From Diprion similis (lineage: Eukaryota > Arthropoda > Insecta > Hymenoptera > Diprionidae), in assembly GCF_021155765.1 (NCBI RefSeq), contig NC_060114.1, forward strand, positions 8,923,501 to 8,987,500: a stretch of DNA of 64,000 bases, in the 5' to 3' direction. Both the position numbers and the translations under genes were made by a program. A model generated the notes under the pieces. That model was not told where the DNA came from, did not search any database, and worked only from the letters and a program-made list of their open reading frames with translations. The stretch's first letter is position 1; every line of letters begins with the position of its first letter. This document shows positions 40,601-51,821 of the stretch, piece by piece.

Positions 40601-43600
40601 CCAACCATCCAGAGCAAGGTCACTGTCCAGCCTGCACAACCCATGCAACAGCAGCAGCAGCTGTCGACATTGCAGACGCAGCAGATTCCGCAACCGCCAC
40701 AGCAGCAGCAGCAAACGCTACAGAAAATCACTGTCGTACAAAATGTGACCCCTGTCGCCAAGGTCAAAACGCCTGAGGCCAAAAAAGACAAGAAGAAACT
40801 CGAGGTTCTTGCAGATATCGCGCCAAAAGTCGAGGTGGAGCCCGTCAAACTTCCAGAACCAAAAACACCCGACGGTTTGTAGTTTTTCTTAAGTTTTTCA
40901 CACTAAATTGTTCAGGGATTATAGTGTAATGGTATTTTTCAGGCCTTGGAAGTGCCTTAAATTCTCTAAAACTGCGTAATCTGTTCTAAAATAATTCTAA
41001 AATTCTACAAGACTTTGATATATCGTTCTTAGGCCTGAAAATATTCTTGAATTCATTCGTTGAATATCCTTTGGGTACTTCTGTTATTCGGGCCTGGGAA
41101 GTGTCCTAAATTATCTAAAACTGCATATTCTGCTCCAAAAAACTTCTAAAACCCACCGAAAAAAGTTGGATTCATCACTCCAAGTGCGAAAATCTAGCTA
41201 CTCACTTTTCTGCTTCGGCTTTTTGTTTTCCGAGCAGCTAAAAAACACCAAAAACGGGAGCACAGAAAATCACCTTCGCATTTTGTGGACGCTCTGGGTC
41301 CGGCGCTGTTCTCGACTCCAGACATAATTCGGCGGGTCGGTTCAGGCGGGGAGCCAAAAACTTCTGAAGTCATCGCTACAACGAGTCCGGTGCAAAAGTC
41401 TGCGCCTGCAGCTGCAATTGTCATCTCTCCGAGTTCAGGAACATCCACGAACCTGATAGTCGCAGGTTCTACCGTTCATTCAATGTCGGCGAGTTCAACA
41501 GCGACGATTTCGACACCGGCAAATGCAACTGAGGCGGATAAAATGGAGCAGAGTAACGAAGAAGATAATCAAATGAAATTGCTAGGCGAAAATCAGGCCG
41601 ACGCGATTCCTCGAGACGATGAGAAAACTGAGGCTAAAGCTCCGCTCGTCGAGGAACTTCAGCCTTCTTTGGACGCCGGTGGTGATTTTCATTTTTCCCA
41701 TTATGTCAATTTTACTATTTGCTGATTTTTTTTCCTAACGCAAGTCTTTAAACGATATTAATTACTTGATAGTTACTATTGTCAATTCTCTATTCCTTTC
41801 CTTTGCATTTTGCGTGAGTAATCTTCTCACTTTCTGATGTTCTCTGATCCTTTTACTGTACAGAATATTTCACTTCACACTAAATGACTTCGTTTTCTGC
41901 ATGACCACTGCTGCGCATAATTTGGTGTGGTACTAAGGGAATTTTCATTTCTCTATTTGTTTTTTTATGCACTATGATGAAAAATTCAAACAAAATTTCG
42001 TTAACTCTGTTTTTATTGTCGTTATTATTACCGTGATCGTCGTTATTTTTTCATTAGCTTCGCACGCAGCTCGGAATACTGAAGTATCTTCAGCATCCGT
42101 AGAACAACATCACCCTGTTCCCAAAACAGTTGTACCCGAATCCAGTAAGTGTTGGTATTCTTTTTTCTTTCTCTTTCTTCTTTTTTTTTTCTTTACATTT
42201 TTGTCTAATCATCTAATCTGTGTTCTTCTTTGACTTTCCACGTTTTTACTTACTCTATATTCTGTGTGAAAAATTTAAAAATCGCTTACAGAAACATCGC
42301 TTTTTTCATAATATCCTTTATATTTATTCTTTTGCGGTTTTTCATTAATTTCAGGTGGAATCGAAGGTGAAGAACATTTACTGGCAACGCTTGAAATGGA
42401 GGCAAGTAAGCACGAAGAGGAATTATTGGCAGAGGCTCTGCTTCTTCAGGAAGCCTTAGGCGTTGATTTGGCGGATCACGTAAGTCTGAAATAAAACAAA
42501 AATTTAATAAGAACACCACCATTCAATTTCTTCTTTTACCGTGAAGATAGTTCTGAAAAAAGAACCTTCAAAGTACCTTTCATCTGGATTAATTACTCAT
42601 AACTTTGTAACAAACTGAGAAACCAGTTTTCGTGGTCTGAAACGCAATTTTTCTTTGTACTAATTTATTTCACTCGATTGCACTTCATTTCTTCTGTGTC
42701 TTTCTCATTATTTTCATTATTATTAACCTAGCCTTCTTGCTTTATTCATTTTCTTTCATGTTTCTGAAGGCCACTCTGGGTGATCAAGCTTCGCCGGTGA
42801 CAGAGGCACTTTTGCCAACAGCAGCACCGTTTGCTCCGCTGTCAGAAACGACCACTGGCGAACAGCAAGAGCAGCATCGACACCAAATAGCGTCGCCGGG
42901 CAGATCGGTACCCTCATCGCCAACAGTTGCAATGCGGCCCGTCATATCATCGAGTGACGTGACAAGCAACAAGAACAAAATTGTCCGGGATGACAAGGAG
43001 CCCGTTCAAATCGTTCGTGGAGGTCGCATTATTACTCTGCCACCGATTGAGGCCCCTGCCACCAGAAGCAAGCGACTTCAGACGAAGAGCGAAAACGTCG
43101 TTACGGCAACTACGCCAACGCCCACGCAAAAAAAAGTCGAAGCCGGAAAGAAAAGCGAGAAGACAATGTGAGTGGCTTGAAAGTTTCTTTCACCAATCTG
43201 TCGAGGATTTTTATGAGTCGAATCACGTGGATCGTCACGTTGTTAGATTCATTAGCTTTTCCAACAAATTTTTGTGATTTATTCTTGGTTATTACATCAA
43301 GTTTTTGTTCTTTATTTTTTGCTTTTTCAGCAAATCTAATACCCCATCAACTTATTGACATTTATATTTTTCGCTTTTCTAGCAAATTTTGTCTTCCGCC
43401 TCGAGAAGCGCCTTTGCAACAGAGCAGAGACGAGGTCGAGTCTGAGATGGACGAGGACGACGAAGACAATGAGAATTCGGATTCCGAAGATGACCCCGAT
43501 AGGCTTTGGTGCATCTGCAAGAGACCACACAACAATCGATTCATGATATGCTGCGACGTCTGTGAGGATTGGTTCCATGGAAAATGCGTTCACGTCAGCA

Positions 43601-46600
43601 AGGCAATGGGTAAGATTTGAATGTACCAAACTTCTCTGCAAAACAAGTTCGATTCACCTCTAGAAAGCGACCAGAACTTTAAACCTGGAAAAACAGTCCG
43701 CGTTCGCAAACTTATTATGAGCTCGTGTTTCAGGTCAACAAATGGAGGAAAAGGGCATTGAATGGGTCTGCCCTAATTGTGCAAAGAAAAAGTCAGATGA
43801 CACCAAGGAGACGCTTTCCGCGCCCTCACCTAAGGGCCGAAAAACCTCCTCGGACTTGACGGCAGCTGCCTCGCCTGCAGATCTTCCACAGAGTGTCTCG
43901 TCTCCCGTCCACGCAGCCACGGCTTCGTTGACCAGCTCTGCGGGCTCACCTGCTTGCATCGCTACATCGCCGGTCGTCCCAAGCGCCAACGTCTCCGGGG
44001 TGACACAGTGTGTCGTCTGCAAGAAGGAGGCTAGAAACTCTAGCATTTACTGCTCGGACGCCTGCATTTTGACGCATGCGCAGGAATCTCTGACAAAAGA
44101 CAAGCCGCCGCAGGCTGCTTTGCCGCATCCCAAATCTGCAGTTAAGTCAACGACGCAAGAAAATATTAAGAGCAAACCTGACGCCAGGGTCATCGTCTTC
44201 GAGAGGAGATCCGGAAAGGTTTTGACCGGTGAGACATGATGTGACTATTTGAAAATCGCAACAATTTCGTGACACGAAGTTGTTGGTGTCGTCTGCTTAT
44301 AATCATCCAATCAAAATCTAAAGTCAATTTTGGTCTTAATCCACGCACATATTCTTAGCTCAGAGCTGACTAAACTTTGGACTCGAACGATCTAGCAGTA
44401 TTCGAGTTATTCCAATAACAAAATCAATTGCGTATGATGATGTTTTATGTGCTCAAACTGGAAGTTCTTCGGCTAATCCACCAAGAGGAGCCGGATTAAT
44501 CGCGTTTTTGAATATCTATTTTATTGGAAACATACTCAAATCTTCATTTTAGAACATTTTATCAATTGCATCTGTAATAGAACGAAATTAATCAACTTGT
44601 CCTCACCCCCTTCTGTTTTTTATTTTTTCTGTACTAAAGGCGCGGACGCACCAACAACATCGAACCTAAAGACATGGCTCAAAGAGAATCCTACATACGA
44701 AGTTGTCCGACCTAACAATCTGAATGCGCTTCAAATCGGTGGAAAAACAGTAACGGCCATATCAACACCTGGACTGAGTGGGAAAATTGTGAGTATTTGA
44801 TTTTTCTGACGGTGATTCATTGATTTTCAAATCTGAACTTTACCATTGGCGAAACAGGTATATTTTCAGGTATAATAAATTTTTTTTGGGGGGCGCTCAA
44901 AGTTGTAAAGCTAAACCTAAAACTGATCGCTGGTCAAAAAATCTTTCAGACGAAAATAAATCAGCATCTATTAGCTAAAAGTCAACAAGGTCAGGCAAAG
45001 ATGGTCTATGCAAAGGTGGCGGGTTCGAAGCAGACGGTCCTGGCAGCCAGCAACAGTAAAAAAGTGACAATAGTATCGAGCGGAGGAAACTCGCAGCTTT
45101 CCAGTCCGTCGGTGCAGTCGAAGCCACAAGTTGTTCCAGCTCGACAGATGCTGCTGACGCAGATGTCAAGGAATCCGACACAGCTAGCTTCGAAGCAAGT
45201 TTCGTCACCAAAGCAAATGGGGCAGCAGCAACTGATCAAGAGTCAGGCAACTACGACGTCAATGACGAAGCAGCTTGCTGTTAAAAAAGCAGACGCCAAG
45301 GCCTCAACTTCGTCTCAGCAGCAGCCGAAGCTCCAAGCAACGGTGGCGAAGCGGCCGGAGACCGAGCCAATTAGACTGAACATCAGGAAGACGCTGGCGG
45401 AGCTATTGTCGAGCAGAATAAAAGAGGCAGAGGACCTGCGACTCGCCGAGGACGAGATAACTGAGCTGGTACTGAATATCGAACTCGAGATGTACAAGTT
45501 CTTTCGGGACACGGGTGCCAAGTACAAAGCGAAGTACCGCAGTCTCGTCTTCAACATCAAAGATACCAAGAACCTGACGCTCTTCAGGAAGATCGCCGAT
45601 CGATCGCTGGCGCCTGACGCAGTAGTGCGACTTAGTCCTGATGAGATGGCAAGTCAAGAGCTCGCCGAGTGGAGAGAAAAGGAGACGAAGCACCAGCTTG
45701 AGATGATTAAGAAGAATGAACTCGACCTGATGGCGCAGGCCAAGTCGATCGTCGTCAAGACGCACAAGGGCGAGCTGATTATAGAGAATGATGGAGGCGT
45801 CGAGCGCGTAGATCCAAAGACGCCGGTTCAGGACATTGTAACGGCACTGAACAGTGGAGACGGTATCACTTCATCAACAGCCGGTGACGAGGAGAAAGCC
45901 AAAGAAGAGGAAGGCAAGTTAAAGGTAAAGCATGAGGCGAAGAAGACGACGTCGCACGTCGGAGAGAAGAAGAAGGAAAAGGAAAAGGAGAAGGAGAAGG
46001 AAAAACAGGAGAGGAGTCGGAGTCGAGGCAGACGACATCACAGCAGGGATTCGGACAGCCGGAGCAAAACGAGGGAGAAGAGTAGGGAACGAGAGAGGAG
46101 GTCCACAAGGTCCAAGGAGACCAAAAGAGACAAAGATCGAGAGAGGGAGAGGGAGAGAGAAAGGGACAAGGACAGGGACAGGGACAGGGACAGGGAACGC
46201 GACAAGGAGAGGGAGCGGGAGAAGATTAAGGAGAAGGACAAGGACAAGCACAAGAAGAGCAACAGGAGCAGCAGTACTAGAAATCGAAGCAGAGGGAGGC
46301 ACAGGTACTTGAATTGTTGCACTTTCGTATTATTCCACTATTATGTTTAATGCAAGGAGGACAAGTCGGGTCATGGGATTTTTGTCTCCTTCCAAAGTCG
46401 TAGAACACAACGGTCGTCACTCGCACATTGATTTTTCAAAATTGTAAAGCGTAGTCCTCCGTAAACCTTGAGATAATTGATATTATTATTTTTAATAATC
46501 TCGCTTGAAGAATTGTGTTTTTTTTTTCTCTTCATTTTGTGATTACACTGGAACATTTATTTTTATGTTCATCGTCAATTCAATACTGCCATTTGTTGAT

Positions 46601-49600
46601 CACAATGAAAATCGGGATGCAATATTCTAAAATCAAATATTCAACCATGCTAACATGATATATTATCGTATAAGCTGGATGAAAAATCCACCGAAATTCA
46701 ACACGTTTAAGGATATACCAAACGTACAGTCCACTCATAAAGCTGTAAGAACAGAAATATCATATAATCTAGATTTGAAAGTGCAGCTGAACTTTGTCAA
46801 GTTGAATTTAATTTATATTTTCTATTTGACTAGAAAAATATTTTCAGTGAGATCTTAATAAATGACGACTGGCAAATCAGTACCTTAATAAAAAAATATT
46901 TCACTGTTATTTAAAATCTGATGTTGCAGATTTGTAGAGATTTCAGTTGAGAACCAAAAAAAAGAACCAAAAACTAGGGCTGTTTCTTAAAATCGTTCAC
47001 ATGATGCGGTTTTTTCATTGACGAAATGATTTGATAAATTGACTTTTCAGTCATCAATATTTGTGCTGTGTAGCTGAAATTTATGGTTTTTTTAGTAACA
47101 ATTCTGTGCCAAGGGAATATTGATTCAACTAAATTCAACTCGACCAACTTTGGTTGCACTTTCAAACCTTTCTTATATCATATTTCTATCGTTACAGCTC
47201 TTTGACTAGAGTGTGCGTTTGATACAGCCCTCAATCGAGTTTCTACTTCTTTAGCGTACTGTGGAAAAAAGCTGACAAACTTTCTTTTAGGGATTACAAC
47301 TCGAAAGACAGTGTAACAAAGAAGGAGGATGATCGCAAAAAGGAGGTCGCGGAGTCTCGAAAGGAGCCGAGCCCAGCGGCGCAAGAAAAAACAATGCCGA
47401 TTGAGGACAGACTGTGGCGTCACATAGAGGACGAGACAACAACGAATAACACAATGGACGGGAACGAGTCGGACGTTTCGGACCGAGAGCCAAGCTCCAC
47501 AGTGACGATAAAGACGCCAGACTTCAACGAGGAATTGGAGAGGGAAAAGGAGGAAGAAGAGACAGTGGAAGCTGCAGAGACAAAGCTCGAGGAGCAGCAG
47601 CGTCGGCTGGAAACCCGAGACCCTGAACCCGTTCTGCAGACTGTCTGGCGAGGCTTCGTCAATATGGTTGACGTTGCCAAGTTCTTCATTACCGCTCAGG
47701 AAGTCAGTGGACAAGCGCGCGACCTTACCGAGGATTTGCCTGACACCGTCGACGTCGTCGGTCGCATCAGTCACGAGACGGTTTGTAACGATGATACGTA
47801 CATATATGGTTCTGTTTTATTACATTGACCAGGGTGTCTATTGCCTGGCAGAATCTGAAAACCCTGGAATACTTGGGGAATTTTGTTTCTTTATCTGTGG
47901 ATGAACGGCTTGAGCACCGTTTGAATTGAAAGTTAGGAAAAGGGAAAACATTGCTTAAACAATCTCGAGCTGTGTTATTGGTGCCAATGCCCATGTACAT
48001 GAACGAAACAGCATCCTTACTGTGTAATAGAAATGATTTTGAAGGACTTTGAATGACAGAAGCTAAGATATCAACAATTTGAGGTAAGGTTTTACTGTTA
48101 GAACATTCAAAATGCTAGTTTTCTCGTTCAAAATATTCAATATTGTCTAAGGAACGAGTGCTTAGAGACAGCTTATTCCAATTTCGACTAACAATAAGAC
48201 CATTAGGTGTGTTATAATATTAGTAGATAGTATTATATCTATTCGTATATATTATTTATAAAATTTTATTCAAAACGTTCTTTAGAAATTTCAATACTCG
48301 ACAAAACGAGCCCAAAAAACTAGAATCTAAAATCCTTTCTTTTTCTCTAATTGTAAAACCTTTTTCTTAAACTGTCGACACCTTAGCCTATGTTGATAAA
48401 AATTTGCTCAGAATCATTCGTGTGATGTAATATCGATGTTGTTCACCATCATTTGCACAGTACAAACTGAAATTTTTTCAAAAGGTATTGCTTTCTTCTT
48501 TCTAAATCTTGGTGCATCCTTAATCACTCTATTCGCATTGATATATTAATTGTGATATGATCTCTGCATCGGTCGAGTCATTCAACTACTGTCTCCGCAG
48601 GTCTGGGACTACATATCAAAGATGAAACGAACGGGTTCAAAGGAGATCCTCGTGATCCGATTGACAGCGGCCAACGATGAGGAGAAAATCCCTTACATAA
48701 CGCTCTACAGCTATCTGAACAGCCGGAGCCGTCTCGGCGTTGTCGGCAACGTGTCGAAGAACATCAAGGACTTCTACATAATGCCTTTCTCGAGCCAGAG
48801 TGTCGTTCCGCGGGTTTTGTTGCCGCTGGACGGCCCGGGTTTTGAGGAAAACCGGCCGCATCTTCTGCTCGGCATAATCGTGCGGAACAAGAGGAAACGG
48901 ACGATGACGCCGATCGGCGGCAACGTGCCGCCGAAAATTATGCGCAAGGAAACGGAAATTGGGCGCAGTTACACACCGCCGATCCTCGATCCGCCGGAAA
49001 CCGCCGTTTCAACGACTCCTTCCACCGCTTCGCCAACAACTCTACTCGCACAGGCAGCTTCTGGCTCACTCAGCGACAACCCGGGATGGTAAATAAGCGC
49101 TTCAATCACTACCACTCGGTTTTTCAGATTCAATTTGCTTTTTGTCACTTGTTTTAGTCAAATAGTCACTTTGGCCAAGTCTTCAATCAAAAAGAAGAAA
49201 AATTTTGTATTAACATCCCGTTTTAAATGTCGTAGAGCTGGTAAATATCTAATCACTTTTCTCGCTTCCGCTAACTCTTTCAGATCCAAGTCGTTTATTG
49301 GCACAATTTTAATCCAAACAAAGATAAATTTTTTGTTTACACTCCGTCTTACACGTATAATTTGTGTCTTGATTCAAAAGACAATAGAGAACTCATTTTA
49401 TGATTCCCTAATACATAACTGTGGTCTGTATTATATTTTAAAGTATCTTCTTGGGCATTTGATCGATTTTAGCAATAACAGAAATACTATAACTAGGTTG
49501 AAGTATAGTGCAATCTGTACTTATTTTTTTTCTTACAATCTTAGTCATACTTTTTCTAAACTTATTAATTCATTCATTCAAAATTGGAACCAAACAATCC

Positions 49601-51821
49601 CAAAATAATATGTTAGTTATATTACAATATAAATATGATAACTGAAGATAAATTCATTCGTATCTTTATAAGCATCGTAACTTTTCAGTAATCTCATGGT
49701 CAGTTTTGTTTATAATAAAATCTCACTCGTCCTGCAATTTTTAAAGGTCATCGCCATTGCCAGCTCTGGACAAGCAAAACGTCGTGACGCAACTGACCCT
49801 GGAAACTCTGAACAAGGCCCACGTTGGAATGTCTAGAGCCTCCATAGTAGACAGTGCCAAGATGGCGAAAATCGTCCCAGAACTCTCAGCCAAGATTCAG
49901 CTTGCCGACGACATTCCTGATCCCGATGATGGCGATGAGCCTTACAGTCCCGGCCAGATGGATGAGGACATACATCAGGACGACGATTCCGGACGGTTTG
50001 GAACCTCCGTCTCTGCTTTGGATGACATCGCCAAGTCTCAACAGCGCGGCGTCGCTCTGTCCAACGATTTAGCCGCTGTCGCTAGTCTGCAGGCGCTCGC
50101 TGTGCCCTCCAAAAATTCCAATGAACTCCAGAGGAAGATGGACGAACTTAATAGACAGATCGAAGAACAGAAACAACAGATACAAAGCATCAGTTCGTCT
50201 TTTCTCGGCGATGCTGCTGCCACTTTACCGGTGAGGAATATTACTGCTCTTCTGCCGACGTTCTTTTTCGATTTCGTCCTGAAAGTTGTATCGATTAAGT
50301 TTTCGAACATCATCATCATTGTATTGAGTTCATACTTTTAATTAAATTCGAACATTCTGCAATTGAAATTCTCGCATTTTCGATCAGATTCAGCTTTTAT
50401 TTCGTTTCTTCTGCGTTTCTGAGGTCGAAAACTTCCAATCTTCGTAACATTTCTGAAGATGTCGCGACGACATAGATTTTCTGTTAAACTGTTTCTCAAT
50501 TAGGTGTCCTGAATGAGCCCGTCTATTTCTCTTTTTTTCGTTGCATATTTTGAGGGATCCATTCAAGTTTAACTACAAACTATTCTTAAATTTTGAAAAT
50601 TGTGAGCGTTATTTCCAGTTCCTGAACGCTTATAGCATTCTTGAGTGTTTGATCAAAAGATACAGAAAAATTACAATAAAAGTTGTATATCATAACAAAA
50701 ATTCTTTCCTTCGAGTAATTAATACATTTCTGTCTTTCCAGGGTCTTGGCCTAGATCCGCCGTGTCTCAACGATTCCGAGGAGGCTTACAGTCCGACGGA
50801 CACTCGATCATTCACCCCACCGCCTCCAGGACTATCCAAAATATCCCAACCGATCCTGGACAAAGTTTCGAACATAACGATTCCCGCCAATCTGCAGGAA
50901 ATCTTGGCCAACGTTAAGCGGCAAGAGATAACTAAGGTCGACCCTTACCTGCCGTCGAAGCCGAGTGCAACTTTTCTAACCTCGGTGAATGCGGCGGCGT
51001 ATCAAAAGCCTGAGAAATATGTGCCGAACGCGTACAGCAAAGGCATGAATCAGATAAGTGGAATGGGAATCGGGACATCTTCTTCTTCCTCGTTCTTCGA
51101 ATCGCAACCAGAGGAGCGTAAAAAAGAAAACAGAAGCACGCTTGGTTCGCTCAGCGATCTCGACCTGATAAAAAAAGCCGAGGAGGAACTCGCAGCTGTT
51201 GCGGAACTCGCAGCGGTTGCGGAAGCCGCGGCCGCTGCTACCGTCTCAAATTCAAACTCCAGTTCCTCCCCGTCGTCGTCGATGTCGTCGAATTCTTCCT
51301 CTTCTTCATCGTCCTCCTCGTCCTCCTTGACCAAGACAACGACGACCACGACGACGACGACGAGGTTTCAAGTCCCACCGCCATCCTCGCAGCCTCATCC
51401 TCACATTCCCTTACCGTCGCCGTCAAATTCCCATCAGCAGCAACGAAGCCCGACGACAAGTTTTAGCCCGGAACCTTCACCTCCGGCCTCGCTGAGGCCG
51501 GATTCCGGAACTGCTTCTTCCACTCCAAGGAAAAACCTGACTTTCGATCAGCCCAAGCCACCCGGCCTCGAGGACGAGGACTTTTCTCTCGGTTTCCCAG
51601 CCGTCACACCGACGCCGATTGGCAGCGCCGGATTATTCGTAGAAGAAACCGTCGCGTCGAAAAGTAAAAGTGGGAAATTTTTGCCTAAAAGCGGCGTCGT
51701 TCTGAACGTTAAACGCAAAGTCGGCGACGAGGCAACGATATCACAATCCGCTTCGCCAGCCGCCTCATCAAAGACCCCGAGAACTAAGTCCAGGTGGGGA
51801 CAGGGACCAGGCGATAAATAA
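37669..51821 (+). CDS. pps: PHD-TFIIS-SPOC protein (PHF3/DIDO1/Pps family)
   Basis: Nuclear regulator of RNA polymerase II transcription. In the family, SPOC binds the phosphorylated CTD and the TFIIS-like domain contacts Pol II. Exons: 37669-37789, 37890-38162, 38614-38894, 39000-39174, 39373-39672, 40161-40874, 41238-41678, 42058-42144, 42355-42479, 42770-43167, 43383-43609, 43734-44228, 44640-44788, 44950-46304, 47291-47780, 48601-49088, 49747-50230, 50742-51821. Sum 7683 nt (2560 aa), phases consistent. Domains: AT-hook-like RGPGRPRR in exon 4, PHD near 1013-1065 (LWCICKRP to CPNC), a second Cys cluster CVVCKKEARNSSIYCSDAC, TFIIS central domain near 1400-1525 (RKTLAELL), an Arg/Glu/Asp repeat tail, SPOC near 1825-1975 (VWRGFVNMVDVAKFF), and a Ser/Ala/Pro-rich C-terminus ending RWGQGPGDK. 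Orthology to fly pps rather than a DIDO name is inferred from architecture. The exon 7 donor could be 3 nt later. Confidence 0.9.
39673..40160 (+). other. pps intron 5 with a half fold-back element
   Basis: From about 39855 (ACTGTTATTGTGAATAATGG) to about 39990 the sequence resembles one arm of the element in hyd intron 24, sharing AATATCTCGAAAACTGC, CTGAACCGATTTATTTC and GGTATTCTTGGAT. The rest is AT-rich. Confidence 0.5.
40938..41160. repeat. Diverged tandem duplication, period about 149 bp
   Basis: CAGGCCTTGGAAGTGCCTTA at about 40942 recurs as CGGGCCTGGGAAGTGTCCTA at about 41091, and both are followed by AATT.TCTAAAACTGC and a TTCTAAAA stretch. Lies in pps intron 6 (40875-41237). Confidence 0.65.
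41679..42057 (+). other. pps intron 7
   Basis: AT-rich intron. The donor choice is ambiguous: GCCG/GTGGTG ends the exon at 41678, and GGTG/GTGATT at 41681 also keeps frame. Nothing else recognised. Confidence 0.55.
43383..43609 (+). other. pps: pps exon 11: acidic stretch and PHD finger
   Basis: Encodes an Asp/Glu-rich run then DRLWCICKRPHNNRFMICCD, CEDWFHGKCV. The last ligands come from exon 12 (EWVCPNC). The Cys4-His-Cys3 set is complete, and the Trp of DWFHG, used by methyl-lysine readers, is present. Confidence 0.93.
44229..44639 (+). other. pps intron 12
   Basis: AT-rich intron without recognised elements. Confidence 0.55.
44950..46304 (+). other. pps: pps exon 14: TFIIS central domain and Arg/Glu/Asp repeats
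   Basis: The largest exon. It encodes the TFIIS-M-like helical domain (IRLNIRKTLAELLSSRIKEA, then YKAKYRSLVFNIKD and NLTLFRKI), then a highly charged tail of alternating R/E/D/K from about 45940 to 46290. The GA-rich DNA makes long antisense open frames of Leu/Ser that are shadows. Confidence 0.92.
46705..47236. mobile_element. Fold-back MITE in pps intron 14
   Basis: The left arm GGATATACCAAACGTACAG (about 46711), CTGTAAGAACAGAAATATCA (about 46742) and TTTGAAAGTGCAGCTGAA (to about 46815) is inverted at the right as rc GGCTGTATCAAACGCACAC, CTGTAACGATAGAAATATGA and TTTGAAAGTGCAACCAAA (about 47118-47232). The arms are about 100 bp at roughly 75-80 % identity by eye, with about 300 bp between. 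No coding capacity. Element ends and target duplication are not resolved. Confidence 0.75.
47781..48600 (+). other. pps intron 15 with a dispersed repeat
   Basis: From 47971, TGTGTTATTGGTGCCAATG and later AAGATATCAACAATTTGAG repeat the order of words seen in hyd intron 36 from 25989. The remainder is AT-rich. Confidence 0.5.
48601..49088 (+). other. pps: pps exon 16: C-terminal part of SPOC domain
   Basis: Encodes VWDYISKMKRTGSKEILVIR and YLNSRSRLGVVG, ending in HLLLGIIVRNKRKR, the second half of the SPOC fold begun in exon 15 (WRGFVNMVDVAKFF). The basic residues KRTGSKE and the later SRSR lie where family members bind phosphoserine of the Pol II CTD. Confidence 0.88.
49089..49746 (+). other. 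pps intron 16
   Basis: AT-rich. A long open frame continues past the donor into the intron (49135-49608) but has no recognisable similarity and is Ile/Leu/Phe/Lys biased, as expected of AT-rich noncoding DNA. Confidence 0.55.
50231..50741 (+). other. pps intron 17
   Basis: AT-rich intron that happens to be open in the frame of exon 18, so intron retention could extend the reading frame. No element recognised. Confidence 0.55.

Noticed and set aside
43331-43382. Earlier acceptor TTTTTCAG at about 43330 for the pps PHD exon
   Set aside because: It leads into stop codons before the PHD finger; the CTAG acceptor at 43382 keeps frame.
45919-46322. Long antisense Leu/Ser-rich frames opposite pps exon 14
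   Set aside because: They are the complement of the GA-rich Arg/Glu repeat and are open only because of base composition.
49135-49608. 157-codon frame in pps intron 16
   Set aside because: AT-rich composition only; the canonical donor after GGATG and the matching acceptor restore the family frame.
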